In this document: one piece after another, positions 1 through 9,447 of the stretch
How positions within the stretch are numbered: position 1 is the stretch's first letter
Layout: each line of letters begins with the position of its first letter
Assembly: GCF_007097385.1 (NCBI RefSeq)
Contig: NZ_VJZS01000001.1
Coordinates: 1-64,000 of the forward strand
From: Flavobacterium sp. ZT3R18
GTDB taxonomy: Bacteria > Bacteroidota > Bacteroidia > Flavobacteriales > Flavobacteriaceae
DNA: 64,000 bases
Direction: 5' to 3'
The notes under the pieces: generated by a model
What the model was told of the DNA's origin: nothing
Databases searched by the model: none
The model's input: the letters and a program-made list of their open reading frames with translations, nothing else
Program-made: the position numbers and the translations under genes

Positions 1-1147
1 TTCAAATGCTGCTGGACTTGCTACAGCTTTGGCATTAGCTCCAAGCGCCACGGATAACTGCACGGCGACCCCAACAATGGTTTTGGTAAGCGACAACACA
101 ACGGCAGACGCTACTTGTGCCAATGCTTATGTTCGCGTTCGTACATGGAACTTCACCGATGGTTGTTTAAACACGAGTGCTGATTTTGTTCAAACGATCA
201 GCGTTAAAGACACGACCGCTCCTGTATTATCAGGTCAAGGAGGAACAATAACAATTACAAGTCCAGCAGTGCCAGTATTCACGGCGCCAACGGCAACCGA
301 TGCTTGTGACAGCGTTCCAGTAATCACATTTACTGATGCAACAGTAACGGTAAGTGGAGGATCGGCAATAACCAGAACATGGGCAGCGACCGATGCATGC
401 GGAAATGTATCTGCAACCGTAAGCCAAACCATCACGGTTCTAGATGCTAATGTGTCTGTAGAACAACCAAGTATTGCTTTGGTAAAAACGGCTCATTTAA
501 ATGATGAAAACGGAGATGGATATGGACAAGTAGGAGAAACCATTACCTATAGTTTTGAAGTAACCAATACAGGAAATGTGCCGCTAACCAACATCACTAT
601 ATCAGATCCATTGCTTGGAGTTGTAATGACAGGAGGAGCGATAACATTGGCAGTAGGAGAATCGAATACTACGAATTTTAAAGGAGTATATGTCATTACA
701 CAAGCGGATATTAATTTAGGGTCTATCTCAAATCAAGCTACGGTGTATGGCACGAGTCCAAATGGTAAAGTGGTAGAAGATAAATCAGACAATACGAATT
801 TGATAGACGATAATCCAACGGTATTACCCGTTGGGACATGTGTGATAAAAGTATTCAATGCAGTATCTCCAGACGGAAGTGGACAAAATGATAGATTCTA
901 TATACAAGGACTAGAATGTTATCCAGACAATTCGGTAGAGATCTATAATCGTTGGGGTGTATTGGTATTTGAGAGAGAGCATTATAATAATGAGGACAGA
1001 GCTTTTAGAGGAACTTCGGAAGGTCGTGTGACAGTTGATAAGTCTCAGGAGTTACCAGTAGGAACTTATTTTTATATGCTTAAATATAAAGATGCGAACT
1101 CTTCGACATTTGAGAAATCGGGTTATTTGTATTTGAATAGAAAATAG
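1..1147 (+). CDS. Large surface protein with DUF11-type repeat and T9SS type B C-terminal domain (5' partial)
   Basis: This is the 3' end of a long gene. The reading frame is open from base 2 with no start codon that makes sense, so the gene begins outside the window. Seen: HYR/Ig-like beta repeats with paired Cys and the phrase ATDACGN (to about nt 450), then a DUF11-type repeat (about nt 470-800, with ITYSFEVTNTGNVPLTNI), then a gliding-motility-associated C-terminal domain (about nt 838-1144, with VFNAVSPDGSGQNDRF and EIYNRWG). That last domain is the type B signal for export by the type IX secretion system, so the protein is expected to be secreted or anchored on the cell surface, probably as an adhesin. 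The downstream SprF-like and OmpA-like genes are the usual partners of type B substrates. The function of the missing N-terminal part is unknown. Confidence 0.9.
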   Translation, partial: SNAAGLATALALAPSATDNCTATPTMVLVSDNTTADATCANAYVRVRTWNFTDGCLNTSADFVQTISVKDTTAPVLSGQGGTITITSPAVPVFTAPTATDACDSVPVITFTDATVTVSGGSAITRTWAATDACGNVSATVSQTITVLDANVSVEQPSIALVKTAHLNDENGDGYGQVGETITYSFEVTNTGNVPLTNITISDPLLGVVMTGGAITLAVGESNTTNFKGVYVITQADINLGSISNQATVYGTSPNGKVVEDKSDNTNLIDDNPTVLPVGTCVIKVFNAVSPDGSGQNDRFYIQGLECYPDNSVEIYNRWGVLVFEREHYNNEDRAFRGTSEGRVTVDKSQELPVGTYFYMLKYKDANSSTFEKSGYLYLNRK

Positions 1148-1320
1148 AATCAGTTAAATCTATTAGATTTTGAATTTAATGGGTTTAAAAATAGTACTTT
1201 ATATTAGCAAGTAATACGCGTAATTAGAATGTTAGCATGAAGTTCGTTGCGGTAAAATTGTTTTTCGTCTGATTTTTGCTAATATGTTAAAAAAATAAAT
1301 GCTTTTTAGAAAAAACGCAC
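1148..1320. other. Intergenic gap with a 10-bp inverted repeat
   Basis: There is no gene here. The arms ATATTAGCAA (1201-1210) and TTGCTAATAT (1276-1285) are perfectly complementary with 65 bases between them. This could be a looped operator or chance in AT-rich DNA. No clear terminator follows the upstream gene, so read-through into the SprF-like gene is possible. Confidence 0.35.
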
Positions 1321-2247
1321 ATGAGAAAAGAAATAATCGGGTTGGTAATAATGCTTTTTACTATTACCAGTTCCGCACAACAAGATGCTCAATACACCCA
1401 GTATATGTACAATACGGTATTGGTTAATCCTGCCTACGCTGGGTCTAGACAATCGATGAGTATTTTTGCGCTTCATCGTAGGCAATGGGTGGGGATTGAA
1501 GGAGCTCCAGTGACGAACTCGATCTCTATAAATACACCAATTAACGACAGTAAAGTAGGTTTAGGTTTGTCGGTAGTAAATGATCAGATAGGACCATCGA
1601 ATGAGAATAATATAGCTGTTGATTTCTCGTACACCATACCAGCTTTAGGGGATTATAAAATGTCCTTTGGATTAAAAGCCAGTGCCAATTTGTTAAACGT
1701 CGATTTTACCAAATTAGATCAATACCCTGGAGATCAAATTTTTGAAGAAAATATAGATAATAAGTTTTCTCCTAACATTGGAATCGGATTCTATTTGCAT
1801 TCGGATGAGGGTTATGTAGGAATATCTGCTCCTAATTTAATAGAAACCGTACATTTTGACAAATCGGCAACATCGAGTTCAACAAGCCACATTGCTGCCG
1901 AGAAAATTAATTATTACTTGATAGCAGGATATGTATTTGAATTAAGTCCTAGTGTGAAATTTAAACCGTCATTGCAGACTAAGTATGTTGAAGGCGCACC
2001 ATTGCAAGTAGATGTGTCGGCTAATTTTATGATGAATGAAAAGTTTGTGGCCGGACTGGCTTATCGATGGAGTGCTGCTATGAGTGCCATGGTAGGATTT
2101 CAAGCCAGTGATTCATGGTTCATAGGATACAGTTATGATTTTGATACTACCGGGTTGGCGAATTATAATTCAGGTTCACACGAAATCTTTTTGAGATACG
2201 AATTGTTTAATAAATTTGAACAAATAATTGCTCCGAGGTTCTTCTAA
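1321..2247 (+). CDS. PorP/SprF family type IX secretion membrane protein
   Basis: A 308-residue outer-membrane protein with an N-terminal signal peptide ending near SSAQ. The family signature follows at once (QDAQYTQYMYNT, then NPAYAGSR and HRRQWVGIEGAP), and the rest is alternating beta-strand sequence typical of a 14-strand PorP/SprF barrel. SprF in Flavobacterium johnsoniae is needed for surface delivery of the type B adhesin SprB, and paralogues normally sit directly downstream of their own type B substrate, as here. I infer that it serves the protein encoded just upstream. The ATG at 1321 is the natural start because the signal peptide begins there. The next gene starts only 11 bases after the stop, which suggests co-transcription. 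Confidence 0.9.
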   Translation: MRKEIIGLVIMLFTITSSAQQDAQYTQYMYNTVLVNPAYAGSRQSMSIFALHRRQWVGIEGAPVTNSISINTPINDSKVGLGLSVVNDQIGPSNENNIAVDFSYTIPALGDYKMSFGLKASANLLNVDFTKLDQYPGDQIFEENIDNKFSPNIGIGFYLHSDEGYVGISAPNLIETVHFDKSATSSSTSHIAAEKINYYLIAGYVFELSPSVKFKPSLQTKYVEGAPLQVDVSANFMMNEKFVAGLAYRWSAAMSAMVGFQASDSWFIGYSYDFDTTGLANYNSGSHEIFLRYELFNKFEQIIAPRFF

Positions 2248-2258
2248 AACGTAGGTTT

Positions 2259-4202
2259 ATGAAAGTCAACAATATAGTTTATAGCCCACTTTTGTGCATT
2301 TTCTTTTTCCAAGGATTTGCTCAAAAAACAATTCTTGTCAAAGCCGAAAAGAATTATGATCGGTATGCTTATGTTGATGCCATAGAGAATTACAAGAAAG
2401 TAGCTGAGAAAGGATATCAAGATGAAAAAATGTTTCAAAAGTTGGGAAACGCCTATTACTTTAGAGCCGAATTACCTGAAGCCCTAAAATGGTACGATCA
2501 GCTTTTTGCTTTGTATCCGGAACAAGAACCAGAATATTTGTACCGTTATTCACAAGCCTTAAAATCGGATGGGAATTATATAAAAGCAGATCAAATGCTA
2601 GAGCAGTTCAATGCCAAAAGTGGCAATGATAAAAGAGGGACTTTATTTGCGGATAATAAAAATTACCTTGAAGAAATTAAAGCTAATTCCGGGCGCTTTC
2701 AAGTGGTAGATGCAGGCGTGAATTCTAATTTCTCAGATTATGGAAGTTCATTTTTAGGAAATAAATTAGTATTTGCCTCTGCAAGAGATACAGGAGGTGT
2801 TGCTAAGAAAGTATTCAAATGGACCAATGCATCCTTTACCAATTTGTATTGGTCAGAGATGAAACCAGATGGGGAAATGGGAAAACCGGAACGATTTGAT
2901 CGCAATATCAATTCCAAGTTTAATGAATCAACACCCGTATTTACCCAAGACGGAAAAACCATGTATTTTACCAGAAACAATTTTCTGGAAGGCAAGAGAG
3001 GAAGAGATACTTATAAAAATACTTTATTAAAACTCTATAAAGCCACTTTGGATGAAGAAGGGAATTGGACAGCTATAACAGAATTGCCATTCAATAATGA
3101 TAATTATAGTGTTGCTCACCCCGCTTTGAGTGTAGACGAGAAAACATTGTATTTTGCCTCAGATATGCCGGGAACTTTAGGGCAATCGGATATGTTTAGA
3201 GTCAAAATTATTGCCGACGGAAAATACGGGAAACCAGAAAATTTAGGACCAGAAATCAATACAGAAGGGAGAGAAACGTTTCCGTTTATCTCGGCGGATA
3301 ATGAACTGTATTTTGCCAGTGATGGACGTCCAGGCTTAGGTGGTTTGGATGTATATGTTGCCAAAATTGATGTAAATGAGAGATTCTACGGAATACAGAA
3401 TGTAGGGGAACCAATCAATAGTAATCAAGATGATTTCGCTTTTTTAATTAATAGCAAAAATAGAAACGGTTTTTTTACGTCCAACAGAGAGGGAGGAAAA
3501 GGGTATGACGATATTTATAGATTTGTAGAGGACAAAAAACTAGACTGTGAGCAAATGTTATCTGGGCTTGTAACCGACCTAGAATCGGGTAAAATTCTGG
3601 TTGGGGCCAAAATGAGTTTGTTTGATCATGACTTTAAATCGTTACAAATTACTCAAACAGATGAAAAAGGATATTATAGTTTTCCTGTGGAATGTGAGAA
3701 AACTTATTATGTAAGAACAGAGAAAGAAGAGTATCTAACAAAAGAAGGTTCCGTTAAAACCCAAAGTTATACTGGGAGTAATGACTTTTCCGTGGTGTTA
3801 GAGAAACGTATCAAATCAATAGTGGTAGGGACAGATTTGGCTAAAACATTAGACATCCCGATTATCTATTTTGATTTAGATAAGTCGTTCATTCGTAAAG
3901 ATGCTACATTTGAGTTGGCCAAAGTAGTAGTAGTTATGCAAGAATTTCCAGAGATGAAAATCGAAGTTCGTTCGCATACAGATAGCCGACAAACCGGTAA
4001 GTACAATAAGAAATTATCAGATAAAAGAGCTAAAGCCACTGTTGCTTGGTTAGTAAAAAATGGCATAGACTCTACGAGAATTATTGGTAACGGGTATGGT
4101 GAATCACAATTGGTGAATCATTGTGCCGATGGTGTTAAATGTACAGAAGATGAGCATCAAGCCAATAGACGTAGCGAGTTTATTATTGTTTCGATTAAAT
4201 AG
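2259..4202 (+). CDS. OmpA-family protein with TPR and PD40 repeats (SprF-associated)
   Basis: A 647-residue exported protein. Domains in order: signal peptide ending near FAQ, TPR-like helices (about 25-125), PD40/WD40-like beta-propeller strands (about 150-410, with repeated PxxSxDxxxLYFAS phrases), a carboxypeptidase-regulatory-like beta sandwich (about 425-505) and a C-terminal OmpA domain (about 535-647, with IYFDLDKSFIR and EVRSHTDSRQ). The OmpA domain should bind peptidoglycan and anchor the protein in the periplasm at the outer membrane. Type B substrate, SprF-like and OmpA/PD40 genes form a recurrent set in Flavobacteriia. The exact role of the third member is not settled. It ends at a strong hairpin terminator. 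Confidence 0.85.
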   Translation: MKVNNIVYSPLLCIFFFQGFAQKTILVKAEKNYDRYAYVDAIENYKKVAEKGYQDEKMFQKLGNAYYFRAELPEALKWYDQLFALYPEQEPEYLYRYSQALKSDGNYIKADQMLEQFNAKSGNDKRGTLFADNKNYLEEIKANSGRFQVVDAGVNSNFSDYGSSFLGNKLVFASARDTGGVAKKVFKWTNASFTNLYWSEMKPDGEMGKPERFDRNINSKFNESTPVFTQDGKTMYFTRNNFLEGKRGRDTYKNTLLKLYKATLDEEGNWTAITELPFNNDNYSVAHPALSVDEKTLYFASDMPGTLGQSDMFRVKIIADGKYGKPENLGPEINTEGRETFPFISADNELYFASDGRPGLGGLDVYVAKIDVNERFYGIQNVGEPINSNQDDFAFLINSKNRNGFFTSNREGGKGYDDIYRFVEDKKLDCEQMLSGLVTDLESGKILVGAKMSLFDHDFKSLQITQTDEKGYYSFPVECEKTYYVRTEKEEYLTKEGSVKTQSYTGSNDFSVVLEKRIKSIVVGTDLAKTLDIPIIYFDLDKSFIRKDATFELAKVVVVMQEFPEMKIEVRSHTDSRQTGKYNKKLSDKRAKATVAWLVKNGIDSTRIIGNGYGESQLVNHCADGVKCTEDEHQANRRSEFIIVSIK

Positions 4203-4224
4203 TAATGAATCTAGTTTATTAGAG

Positions 4225-4265
4225 TCCTTTCTCTCTGAAGTTACTCAGGGAGAAAGGATTTTTTT
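4225..4265 (+). terminator. Rho-independent terminator after the OmpA-family gene
   Basis: The arms TCCTTTCTCTCTGA (4225-4238) and TCAGGGAGAAAGGA (4245-4258) pair over 14 positions with one T-G wobble and a 6-base loop. A run of seven T follows. It lies 23 bases after the stop codon. Confidence 0.85.
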
Positions 4266-4315
4266 GTCATTAGTATTATTTATTTTTAAAAAGGACTACC
4301 AAACTTTCAAAATGG

Positions 4316-4323
4316 TATATTTG
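4316..4323 (+). promoter_or_regulatory. Candidate -7 element (TATATTTG)
   Basis: Matches the Bacteroidetes -7 consensus TAnnTTTG exactly and lies between the terminator and the beta-barrel gene, leaving a leader of about 70 bases. No clear TTG -33 element lies 19 bases upstream, so the call is tentative. Confidence 0.35.
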
Positions 4324-4396
4324 TAATTGCAATGCACTAATTTTTGACTTTTATTCTATCGAAAGTCTTAGGTTTTAATTTAATTCAATACGTAAT

Positions 4397-5101
4397 ATGC
4401 GATTATTTCTTGGCTGTTTCCTTTTTTTGTCATTTTTTAAAGGTTTTTCTCAAGGGAATGAATTTTCAATTGACACATTACATATTAAAATAGATTCGCT
4501 TTATAGAGAGGATCAGTTCTATGCAGGGATTAATTACAACTCACTTTTAAATAAGCCAGGTGGTTTGTCACAAGATAAAATATCTTTTGGTTTTTCTGCA
4601 GGATTTCTTAGAGACATGCCGGTGAATAAAAGTAGAACTGTAGCAATTGCTTCTGGAGTTGGTTTTTCGTTTAATAATTATATCCAAAATATGGCTATCA
4701 CAGGATCTAATAATAATCCAATTTATGGTATCATACCCTCTGATGTTAATTATAGTAAAAATAGATTCGAACAACTGCGAGTAGAAGTTCCAATTGAATT
4801 TAGATGGCGTACTTCAACACCAGAGGTATACAAGTTTTGGAGGATTTATGGAGGTTTTAAACTAAGTTATTTGTTATTGGACAAGTCGGTGTATGAAGAT
4901 GATCAAACAAAAGTAATCATTAATAACAATAAAGATTTTAATAATTTTCTTTACGGAGCTTATGTTTCGGCGGGCTATAATACTATAAATCTGTATGCTT
5001 ATTATGGTTTGAACTCTCTTTTTAAATCATCTGCAAAACTCAATAATGAGTCTATACAAATGAATACGTTGAGTATTGGAGTTATGTTTTATATTTTATA
5101 G
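4397..5101 (+). CDS. Outer-membrane beta-barrel protein (PorT-like porin family)
   Basis: A 234-residue protein with a signal peptide (MRLFLGCFLFLSFFKGFSQ) followed by amphipathic beta strands. It ends in an aromatic/hydrophobic strand (IGVMFYIL) expected for an outer-membrane barrel. The phrases FYAGINYNS, ALASGVGFS-like strands and EVPIEFRWR resemble the PorT/OMP_b-brl_2 group, whose founding member takes part in T9SS. The short length and weak conservation do not prove that role, so a generic small barrel is the safer call. The 3' end overlaps the converging membrane-protein gene by six bases, so the two transcripts run into each other. Confidence 0.7.
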   Translation: MRLFLGCFLFLSFFKGFSQGNEFSIDTLHIKIDSLYREDQFYAGINYNSLLNKPGGLSQDKISFGFSAGFLRDMPVNKSRTVAIASGVGFSFNNYIQNMAITGSNNNPIYGIIPSDVNYSKNRFEQLRVEVPIEFRWRTSTPEVYKFWRIYGGFKLSYLLLDKSVYEDDQTKVIINNNKDFNNFLYGAYVSAGYNTINLYAYYGLNSLFKSSAKLNNESIQMNTLSIGVMFYIL

Positions 5102-5701
5102 CCACAAAAAAAGCAACAGCAATTGGGAAATACTTCCAATCAAGAGACCAACTATAAGTTCTTTTGGGGAATGTGCGTTCATTTCTAAACGAGAAGAAGC
5201 TACAAATCCATTGATTATAACAAAAAAGAGAACAAGGTAAATAGCATTTGTTTGATGGTGAATGTTCAAGCCGAAAACAAATACAGTTAAAGAAGAAATT
5301 GCCAACATGTGCAGGCTAGCCTTGATGTTAAAAAACAAAAAGACAAGAGCGGTTAAGGTACTTAACAAAGCGCCAAGAAAGAAGAAATGAAGTGCTGCGT
5401 ATCTTTCGATAGTTATACTTTTTTGCACCAATAGGATGATTATAAAGCATTGCAGTAATAAGGGAATTTTACGTTGATTAATATTGGCAATCATAATGGA
5501 ATCTATCTTGCCAATTGAACGTAAAATAAAATAAAATGCTACAGGTATAAATATTGTAAGTATTGTTATTTGAACAAAGATGAAAATAGTTTCTGCTGTT
5601 TTGAAATCAGAATGTGTAAATAAAAAATAGAGAAAAGTAGCGATTACCGATATGAAAATCGGATGAAAAATATAGGAGAAAGCAGGTAGTATCTTTTTCA
5701 A
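5096..5701 (-). CDS. Multi-pass membrane protein, degenerate PAP2-like
   Basis: A 201-residue protein with about six hydrophobic segments. The layout recalls the PAP2 phosphatase fold. A basic R-K-I-P stretch stands where motif 1 (KxxxxxxRP) would be, SLHM stands where PSGH is expected, and SRLEMNAHSPKELIVG near the C-terminus resembles motif 3 (SRxxxxxHxxxD) but with Glu in place of Asp. It is therefore either a divergent or an inactive PAP2 relative. That assignment is an inference from motif spacing. It starts two bases after the rpoN stop, so it is almost certainly co-transcribed with rpoN. Confidence 0.5.
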   Translation of the reverse strand: MKKILPAFSYIFHPIFISVIATFLYFLFTHSDFKTAETIFIFVQITILTIFIPVAFYFILRSIGKIDSIMIANINQRKIPLLLQCFIIILLVQKSITIERYAALHFFFLGALLSTLTALVFLFFNIKASLHMLAISSLTVFVFGLNIHHQTNAIYLVLFFVIINGFVASSRLEMNAHSPKELIVGLLIGSISQLLLLFLWL

Positions 5702-5703
5702 AT

Positions 5704-7173
5704 TTATATTTTTTTTCTCATTCTAGCCACTGGAATTTCTAGTTGTTCCCTGTATTTTGCTATAGTTCTTCTTGCAATCGGGTATCCTTTGTCTTTTAGG
5801 ATTTCGGCCAAAAGATCATCTGAGAGTGGTTTTTGTTTATCTTCTTCTTCGATGGTGTTTTTGAGAGTTTTCTTGATTTCAAGAGTAGACACATCTTCGC
5901 CTTGATCATTTTTCATGGCTTCTGAGAAGAATTCTTTGATCAGTTTGGTGCCATAAGGGGTTTCGACATATTTACTGTTGGCAACTCTGGAAACAGTCGA
6001 AATATCCAAACCTACCATATCAGCAATATCTTTTAAAATCATCGGTTTTATCCTAGTTTCATCGCCATCGAGTAAATATTCCCGTTGGTAATGCATAATG
6101 GCATTCATAGTGACATATAAAGTGTCTTGACGTTGTTTTATGGCGTCAATAAACCATTTTGCCGAATCCAGTTTTTGTTTGATAAACTGAACAGCGTCTT
6201 TTTGAGAACTCGATTTGTCTTTAGAATCCTTGTAGGTCTGCATCATTTCTTGGTAGTCTTTGGAAACATGCAATGCAGGAGCGTTTCTACCATTTAAAGT
6301 CAGTTCCAACTCACCATCTACAATGCGAATGGCAAAGTCGGGAACTACATTTTCTGTAATTTTATTATTTCCGGCAAATGATCCGCCTGGTTTAGGATTG
6401 AGTCTTTCTATTTCATGAATTGCCTTTCTGAGCTGTTCATTGGAAATGTTGAATTTTTGAATCAATTTGTCGTAATGCTTTCTGGCAAAAGCATCAAACT
6501 GTTGTTCAATAATTGCCGTGGCCAGATCAACCGATTCTGTTGGGGTTTTATGTTTTAATTGCAATAATAGACATTCTTGCAAATCACGAGCACCCACTCC
6601 TGTAGGTTCTAATTCATGGATGATGTGAAGGATTTTGCCCACCTGTTTTTCATTGGTATATAAACCTTGGGTAAAGGCCATGTCATCAACTATATCTGGA
6701 ATACTTCTGCGAATGTAGCCCATGTCATCAATGCTTCCTACTAAAAATTCGGCGATATCACGCTCTTCGTCACTTAATATAAAAGTGTTTAATTGATTGA
6801 TTAAATCCTGATGAAAGCTAACGGGAGCTGCAAAAGGAGTTTCTCTTTCATCATCGTCATCACTGTAATTGTTGACTTGAGTCTTATAATCTGGAGTGTC
6901 GTCATGACTTAAATACTCGTCTATGTTGATGTCTTCAGCATCCACTCTATCGGCTTCGGAATCATCATAATCGTCATATTGTTCATTGTCAAATTCGTCT
7001 TTTTCATGTTGATCATCCTCTTCCTTTCCGCTTTCCAGAGCAGGATTCTCATTCATTTCTTCCAACAATCGTTGTTCAAATGCTTGCGTAGGCAGTTGAA
7101 TTAACTTCATCAACTGGATTTGTTGTGGAGATAATTTCTGAGATATTTTTAAATTTAAAAACTGCTTTAGCAT
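5704..7173 (-). CDS. rpoN: RNA polymerase sigma-54 factor
   Basis: A 489-residue sigma-54. Region I is Gln/Leu-rich (QKLSPQQIQLMKLIQLPT) and contacts activators. An unusually acidic region II follows (about residues 50-110, rich in Asp and Glu). Then come the core-binding domain, a helix-turn-helix (VGLDISTVSRVANSKYV) and the RpoN box near the C-terminus (ARRTIAKYREQL), which reads the -24 promoter element. It directs transcription at -24/-12 promoters together with AAA+ activators. No such activator is encoded in this window. It lies downstream of asnS across a 290-base gap filled by a tandem hairpin array, and its 5' end falls immediately after that array. Confidence 0.97.
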   Translation of the reverse strand: MLKQFLNLKISQKLSPQQIQLMKLIQLPTQAFEQRLLEEMNENPALESGKEEDDQHEKDEFDNEQYDDYDDSEADRVDAEDINIDEYLSHDDTPDYKTQVNNYSDDDDERETPFAAPVSFHQDLINQLNTFILSDEERDIAEFLVGSIDDMGYIRRSIPDIVDDMAFTQGLYTNEKQVGKILHIIHELEPTGVGARDLQECLLLQLKHKTPTESVDLATAIIEQQFDAFARKHYDKLIQKFNISNEQLRKAIHEIERLNPKPGGSFAGNNKITENVVPDFAIRIVDGELELTLNGRNAPALHVSKDYQEMMQTYKDSKDKSSSQKDAVQFIKQKLDSAKWFIDAIKQRQDTLYVTMNAIMHYQREYLLDGDETRIKPMILKDIADMVGLDISTVSRVANSKYVETPYGTKLIKEFFSEAMKNDQGEDVSTLEIKKTLKNTIEEEDKQKPLSDDLLAEILKDKGYPIARRTIAKYREQLEIPVARMRKKI

Positions 7174-7179
7174 ATTTGA

Positions 7180-7455
7180 TAGTTTAGAGAGTTTACGAGT
7201 TTAGAGAGTTTAGCCAAAAAAGAGAACTAAACTTTCTAAACTTTTAAACTACATAACCGTTTTGTTAGTTTAGAGAGTTTAGCCAAAAAAGAGAACTAAA
7301 CTTTCTAAACTTTTAAACTACATAACCGTTTTGTTAGTTTAGAGAGTTTAGCCAAAAAAGAGAACTAAACTTTCTAAACTTTTAAACTACATAACCGTTT
7401 TGTTAGTTTAGAGTGTTTAGCCAAAATGAATGAACTAAACTCCTAAACTATATAA
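7180..7455. repeat. 69-bp tandem repeat array, each unit a perfect-length hairpin
   Basis: About three and a half copies with a constant period of 69 bases: the tagagag core recurs at 7202, 7271 and 7340, and a tagagtg variant at 7409. Each unit contains an inverted repeat. In the second unit AGTTTAGAGAGTTTAG (7267-7282) pairs with CTAAACTTTCTAAACT (7296-7311) with one mismatch and a 13-base loop. Copies two and three look identical to the base, so the array has expanded recently. It fills the whole gap between asnS and rpoN, so transcripts of rpoN started upstream of asnS must pass through three or four strong hairpins. Confidence 0.9.
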
Positions 7456-7463
7456 CCTCTTTT

Positions 7464-8897
7464 TTAAAATTCCGCATTCATTGGTGTTCTTGGGAAAGGA
7501 ATTACGTCACGTATGTTTGTCATTCCAGTTACAAAAAGTACTAATCTTTCAAATCCAAGTCCAAAGCCAGAGTGAACGGCAGAACCGAATCGTCTAGTAT
7601 CTAGGTACCACCATAATTCTTCTTCGTCGATTCCTAAGGCTTTCATTTTTTCGACCAAAACATCAAAACGCTCTTCTCTTTGGGAACCTCCTACGATTTC
7701 TCCAATTCCAGGGAAAAGAATATCCATCGCACGAACCGTTTTTCCGTCTTCGTTCAAACGCATGTAGAAAGCTTTGATGTTCGCTGGGTAATCAAACAAG
7801 ATTACAGGACATTTAAAGTGTTTCTCTACTAAATAACGCTCGTGTTCCGATTGTAAATCAGCTCCCCATTCGTTAATGATATAGCTAAATTTTTTCTTTT
7901 TGTTAGGTGTAGAATCTCTTAAAATATCAATGGCTTCAGTATAGGAAACACGTTTGAAATTGTTTTCTATTACAAAACCTAATTTTTCCAACAATGGCAT
8001 TTCGCTTCTTTCAGCCTGAGGTTTTGATTTTTCTTCGTCGGTCAAACGACCTTCTAGGAATTTTAAATCGTCTCCACAGTGATCAACGGCATATTTTACT
8101 ACATATTTAATGAAATCTTCGGCAAGATCCATGTTGTCAGTCAAATCATTGAAAGCCACTTCGGGCTCAATCATCCAAAATTCAGCCAAATGGCGAGAAG
8201 TATTGGAGTTCTCTGCTCTAAAAGTTGGTCCAAAAGTATATACTTGACCTAAAGCCATAGCGTAAGTTTCGGCAACCAATTGTCCTGAAACCGTCAAGCA
8301 AGTTTCTTTACCAAAGAAATCTTGTTTGAAGTCCACATTTCCTTCTTCATTTTTTGGTGCGTTTTCAGCAGGCAAAGTAGTTACTTTAAACATTTCGCCG
8401 GCACCTTCAGCATCCGTTCCGGTAATAATCGGCGTGTTTACATAAACAAAACCTTTTTCTTGAAAATACTGGTGCACGGCAAAAGATAAAACCGAACGCA
8501 CACGCATAATCGCTCCAAAAGCATTCGTACGCACACGCAAATGCGCGTTTTCACGCAAGAATTCCAAAGAGTGCTTCTTGGGTTGTATTGGAAATTTCTC
8601 CGCATCCGAATCGCCAAGAATCTCAATTTTCTTAACTTGAATTTCATATTTCTGACCAGCACCTTTGCTCTCTACCAAGTCGCCAGTTACAGAAACCGCT
8701 GCACTAGTAGTGATTCTTTTCAAAATTTCCTCTGGAGTGTTTTCAAAATCGACAACACATTGTATATTATTAATGGTTGAACCATCATTTAAAGCAATAA
8801 ACTGATTATTTCTAAAAGTTCTAACCCAACCTTTTGCATTGATTTCCTGTAACGTCGTTGTACTGTTTAGTAAGTCTTTAACTTTTGTGTGTCTCAT
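7464..8897 (-). CDS. asnS: Asparagine--tRNA ligase
   Basis: A 477-residue class IIb aminoacyl-tRNA synthetase. The N-terminal OB-fold anticodon-binding domain (about 15-105, with [18 protein letters not shown]) is followed by the class II catalytic core with motif 2 ([22 protein letters not shown]) and motif 3 ([12 protein letters not shown]). The absence of the AspRS-type insertion and the phrase [13 protein letters not shown] identify the Asn enzyme. It charges tRNA-Asn in the cytoplasm. Start ATG at 8897. A TTAGATTTTAGA-type simple-sequence tract lies just upstream. The product ends eight bases from the tandem hairpin array. Confidence 0.97.
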   Translation of the reverse strand: MRHTKVKDLLNSTTTLQEINAKGWVRTFRNNQFIALNDGSTINNIQCVVDFENTPEEILKRITTSAAVSVTGDLVESKGAGQKYEIQVKKIEILGDSDAEKFPIQPKKHSLEFLRENAHLRVRTNAFGAIMRVRSVLSFAVHQYFQEKGFVYVNTPIITGTDAEGAGEMFKVTTLPAENAPKNEEGNVDFKQDFFGKETCLTVSGQLVAETYAMALGQVYTFGPTFRAENSNTSRHLAEFWMIEPEVAFNDLTDNMDLAEDFIKYVVKYAVDHCGDDLKFLEGRLTDEEKSKPQAERSEMPLLEKLGFVIENNFKRVSYTEAIDILRDSTPNKKKKFSYIINEWGADLQSEHERYLVEKHFKCPVILFDYPANIKAFYMRLNEDGKTVRAMDILFPGIGEIVGGSQREERFDVLVEKMKALGIDEEELWWYLDTRRFGSAVHSGFGLGFERLVLFVTGMTNIRDVIPFPRTPMNAEF

Positions 8898-8902
8898 TTT
8901 AA

Positions 8903-8936
8903 TATTAGATTTTAGAGTTCAGATTTTAGATTAAAA
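8903..8936. repeat. Simple-sequence tract (TTAGATTTTAGA type) before asnS
   Basis: Imperfect repeats of ttagattttagag/ttcagattttagatt sit within the 5' leader of asnS. The same slippage-type tract recurs upstream of uppP, phoR, pstB and phoU in this window. Confidence 0.6.
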
Positions 8937-9190
8937 CAAAAATCGGTGTTTTAATCTAATTGCAAATATAAATGATTTGTTTGTAATTGTCATTGTGAGT
9001 TATAGAGTAATCGGAAGCTATTTCCTGCTATCCGCTATATCTTTTATTTTTTAAAGGAAAAAGCAAAAAATAATTGCGAGAGCAATTCGAGTATCTGGGC
9101 TAAGACATTGGTGTAATTTAGGAATTTTGGGGTTGCAACGTTTTAATTGAGTATTCGAATTAGATTTCGTGTCGAAGATAAATTATAAAC

Positions 9191-9398
9191 CATCCTAAAC
9201 CCCGAAGGGGTGCCATGATTATAGAAATAAGTAATTCCACCGATCCAAAACCCTGAAGGGGTGGTATTTTTACCTTATGGTATTAATTTATGTGGGGATG
9301 ATTTTTTAATTAGAGAATAAATAATTTCACCCCTTCAGGGTTCGCTTGTCGATGTTATATATTTCTACAATCATTACACCCCATTCGGGGTTTGGATG
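9191..9398. repeat. Composite inverted repeat built from CCCGAAGGGG-type palindromes
   Basis: Each arm (9191-9268 and 9322-9398) holds two short palindromes: CCCCGAAGGGG-like at about 9199-9211 and CCCTGAAGGGG at 9251-9261 on the left, with their counterparts at about 9329-9341 and 9378-9391 on the right. The arms are imperfect reverse complements of each other over about 75 bases, including the sequences between the palindromes. No reading frame or transposase is present. This is an interspersed repeat unit and explains part of the 690-base gene-free gap between asnS and the MMPL gene. Confidence 0.8.
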
Positions 9399-9447
9399 AG
9401 TTAAATCAATTCGCTAGAAACATAATTTTTATCTATTTTAAGAATTT

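Noticed and set aside
7180..7455. CRISPR-like regular array
   Set aside because: The whole 69-bp unit repeats, with no unique spacers and no cas genes. It is a tandem repeat.
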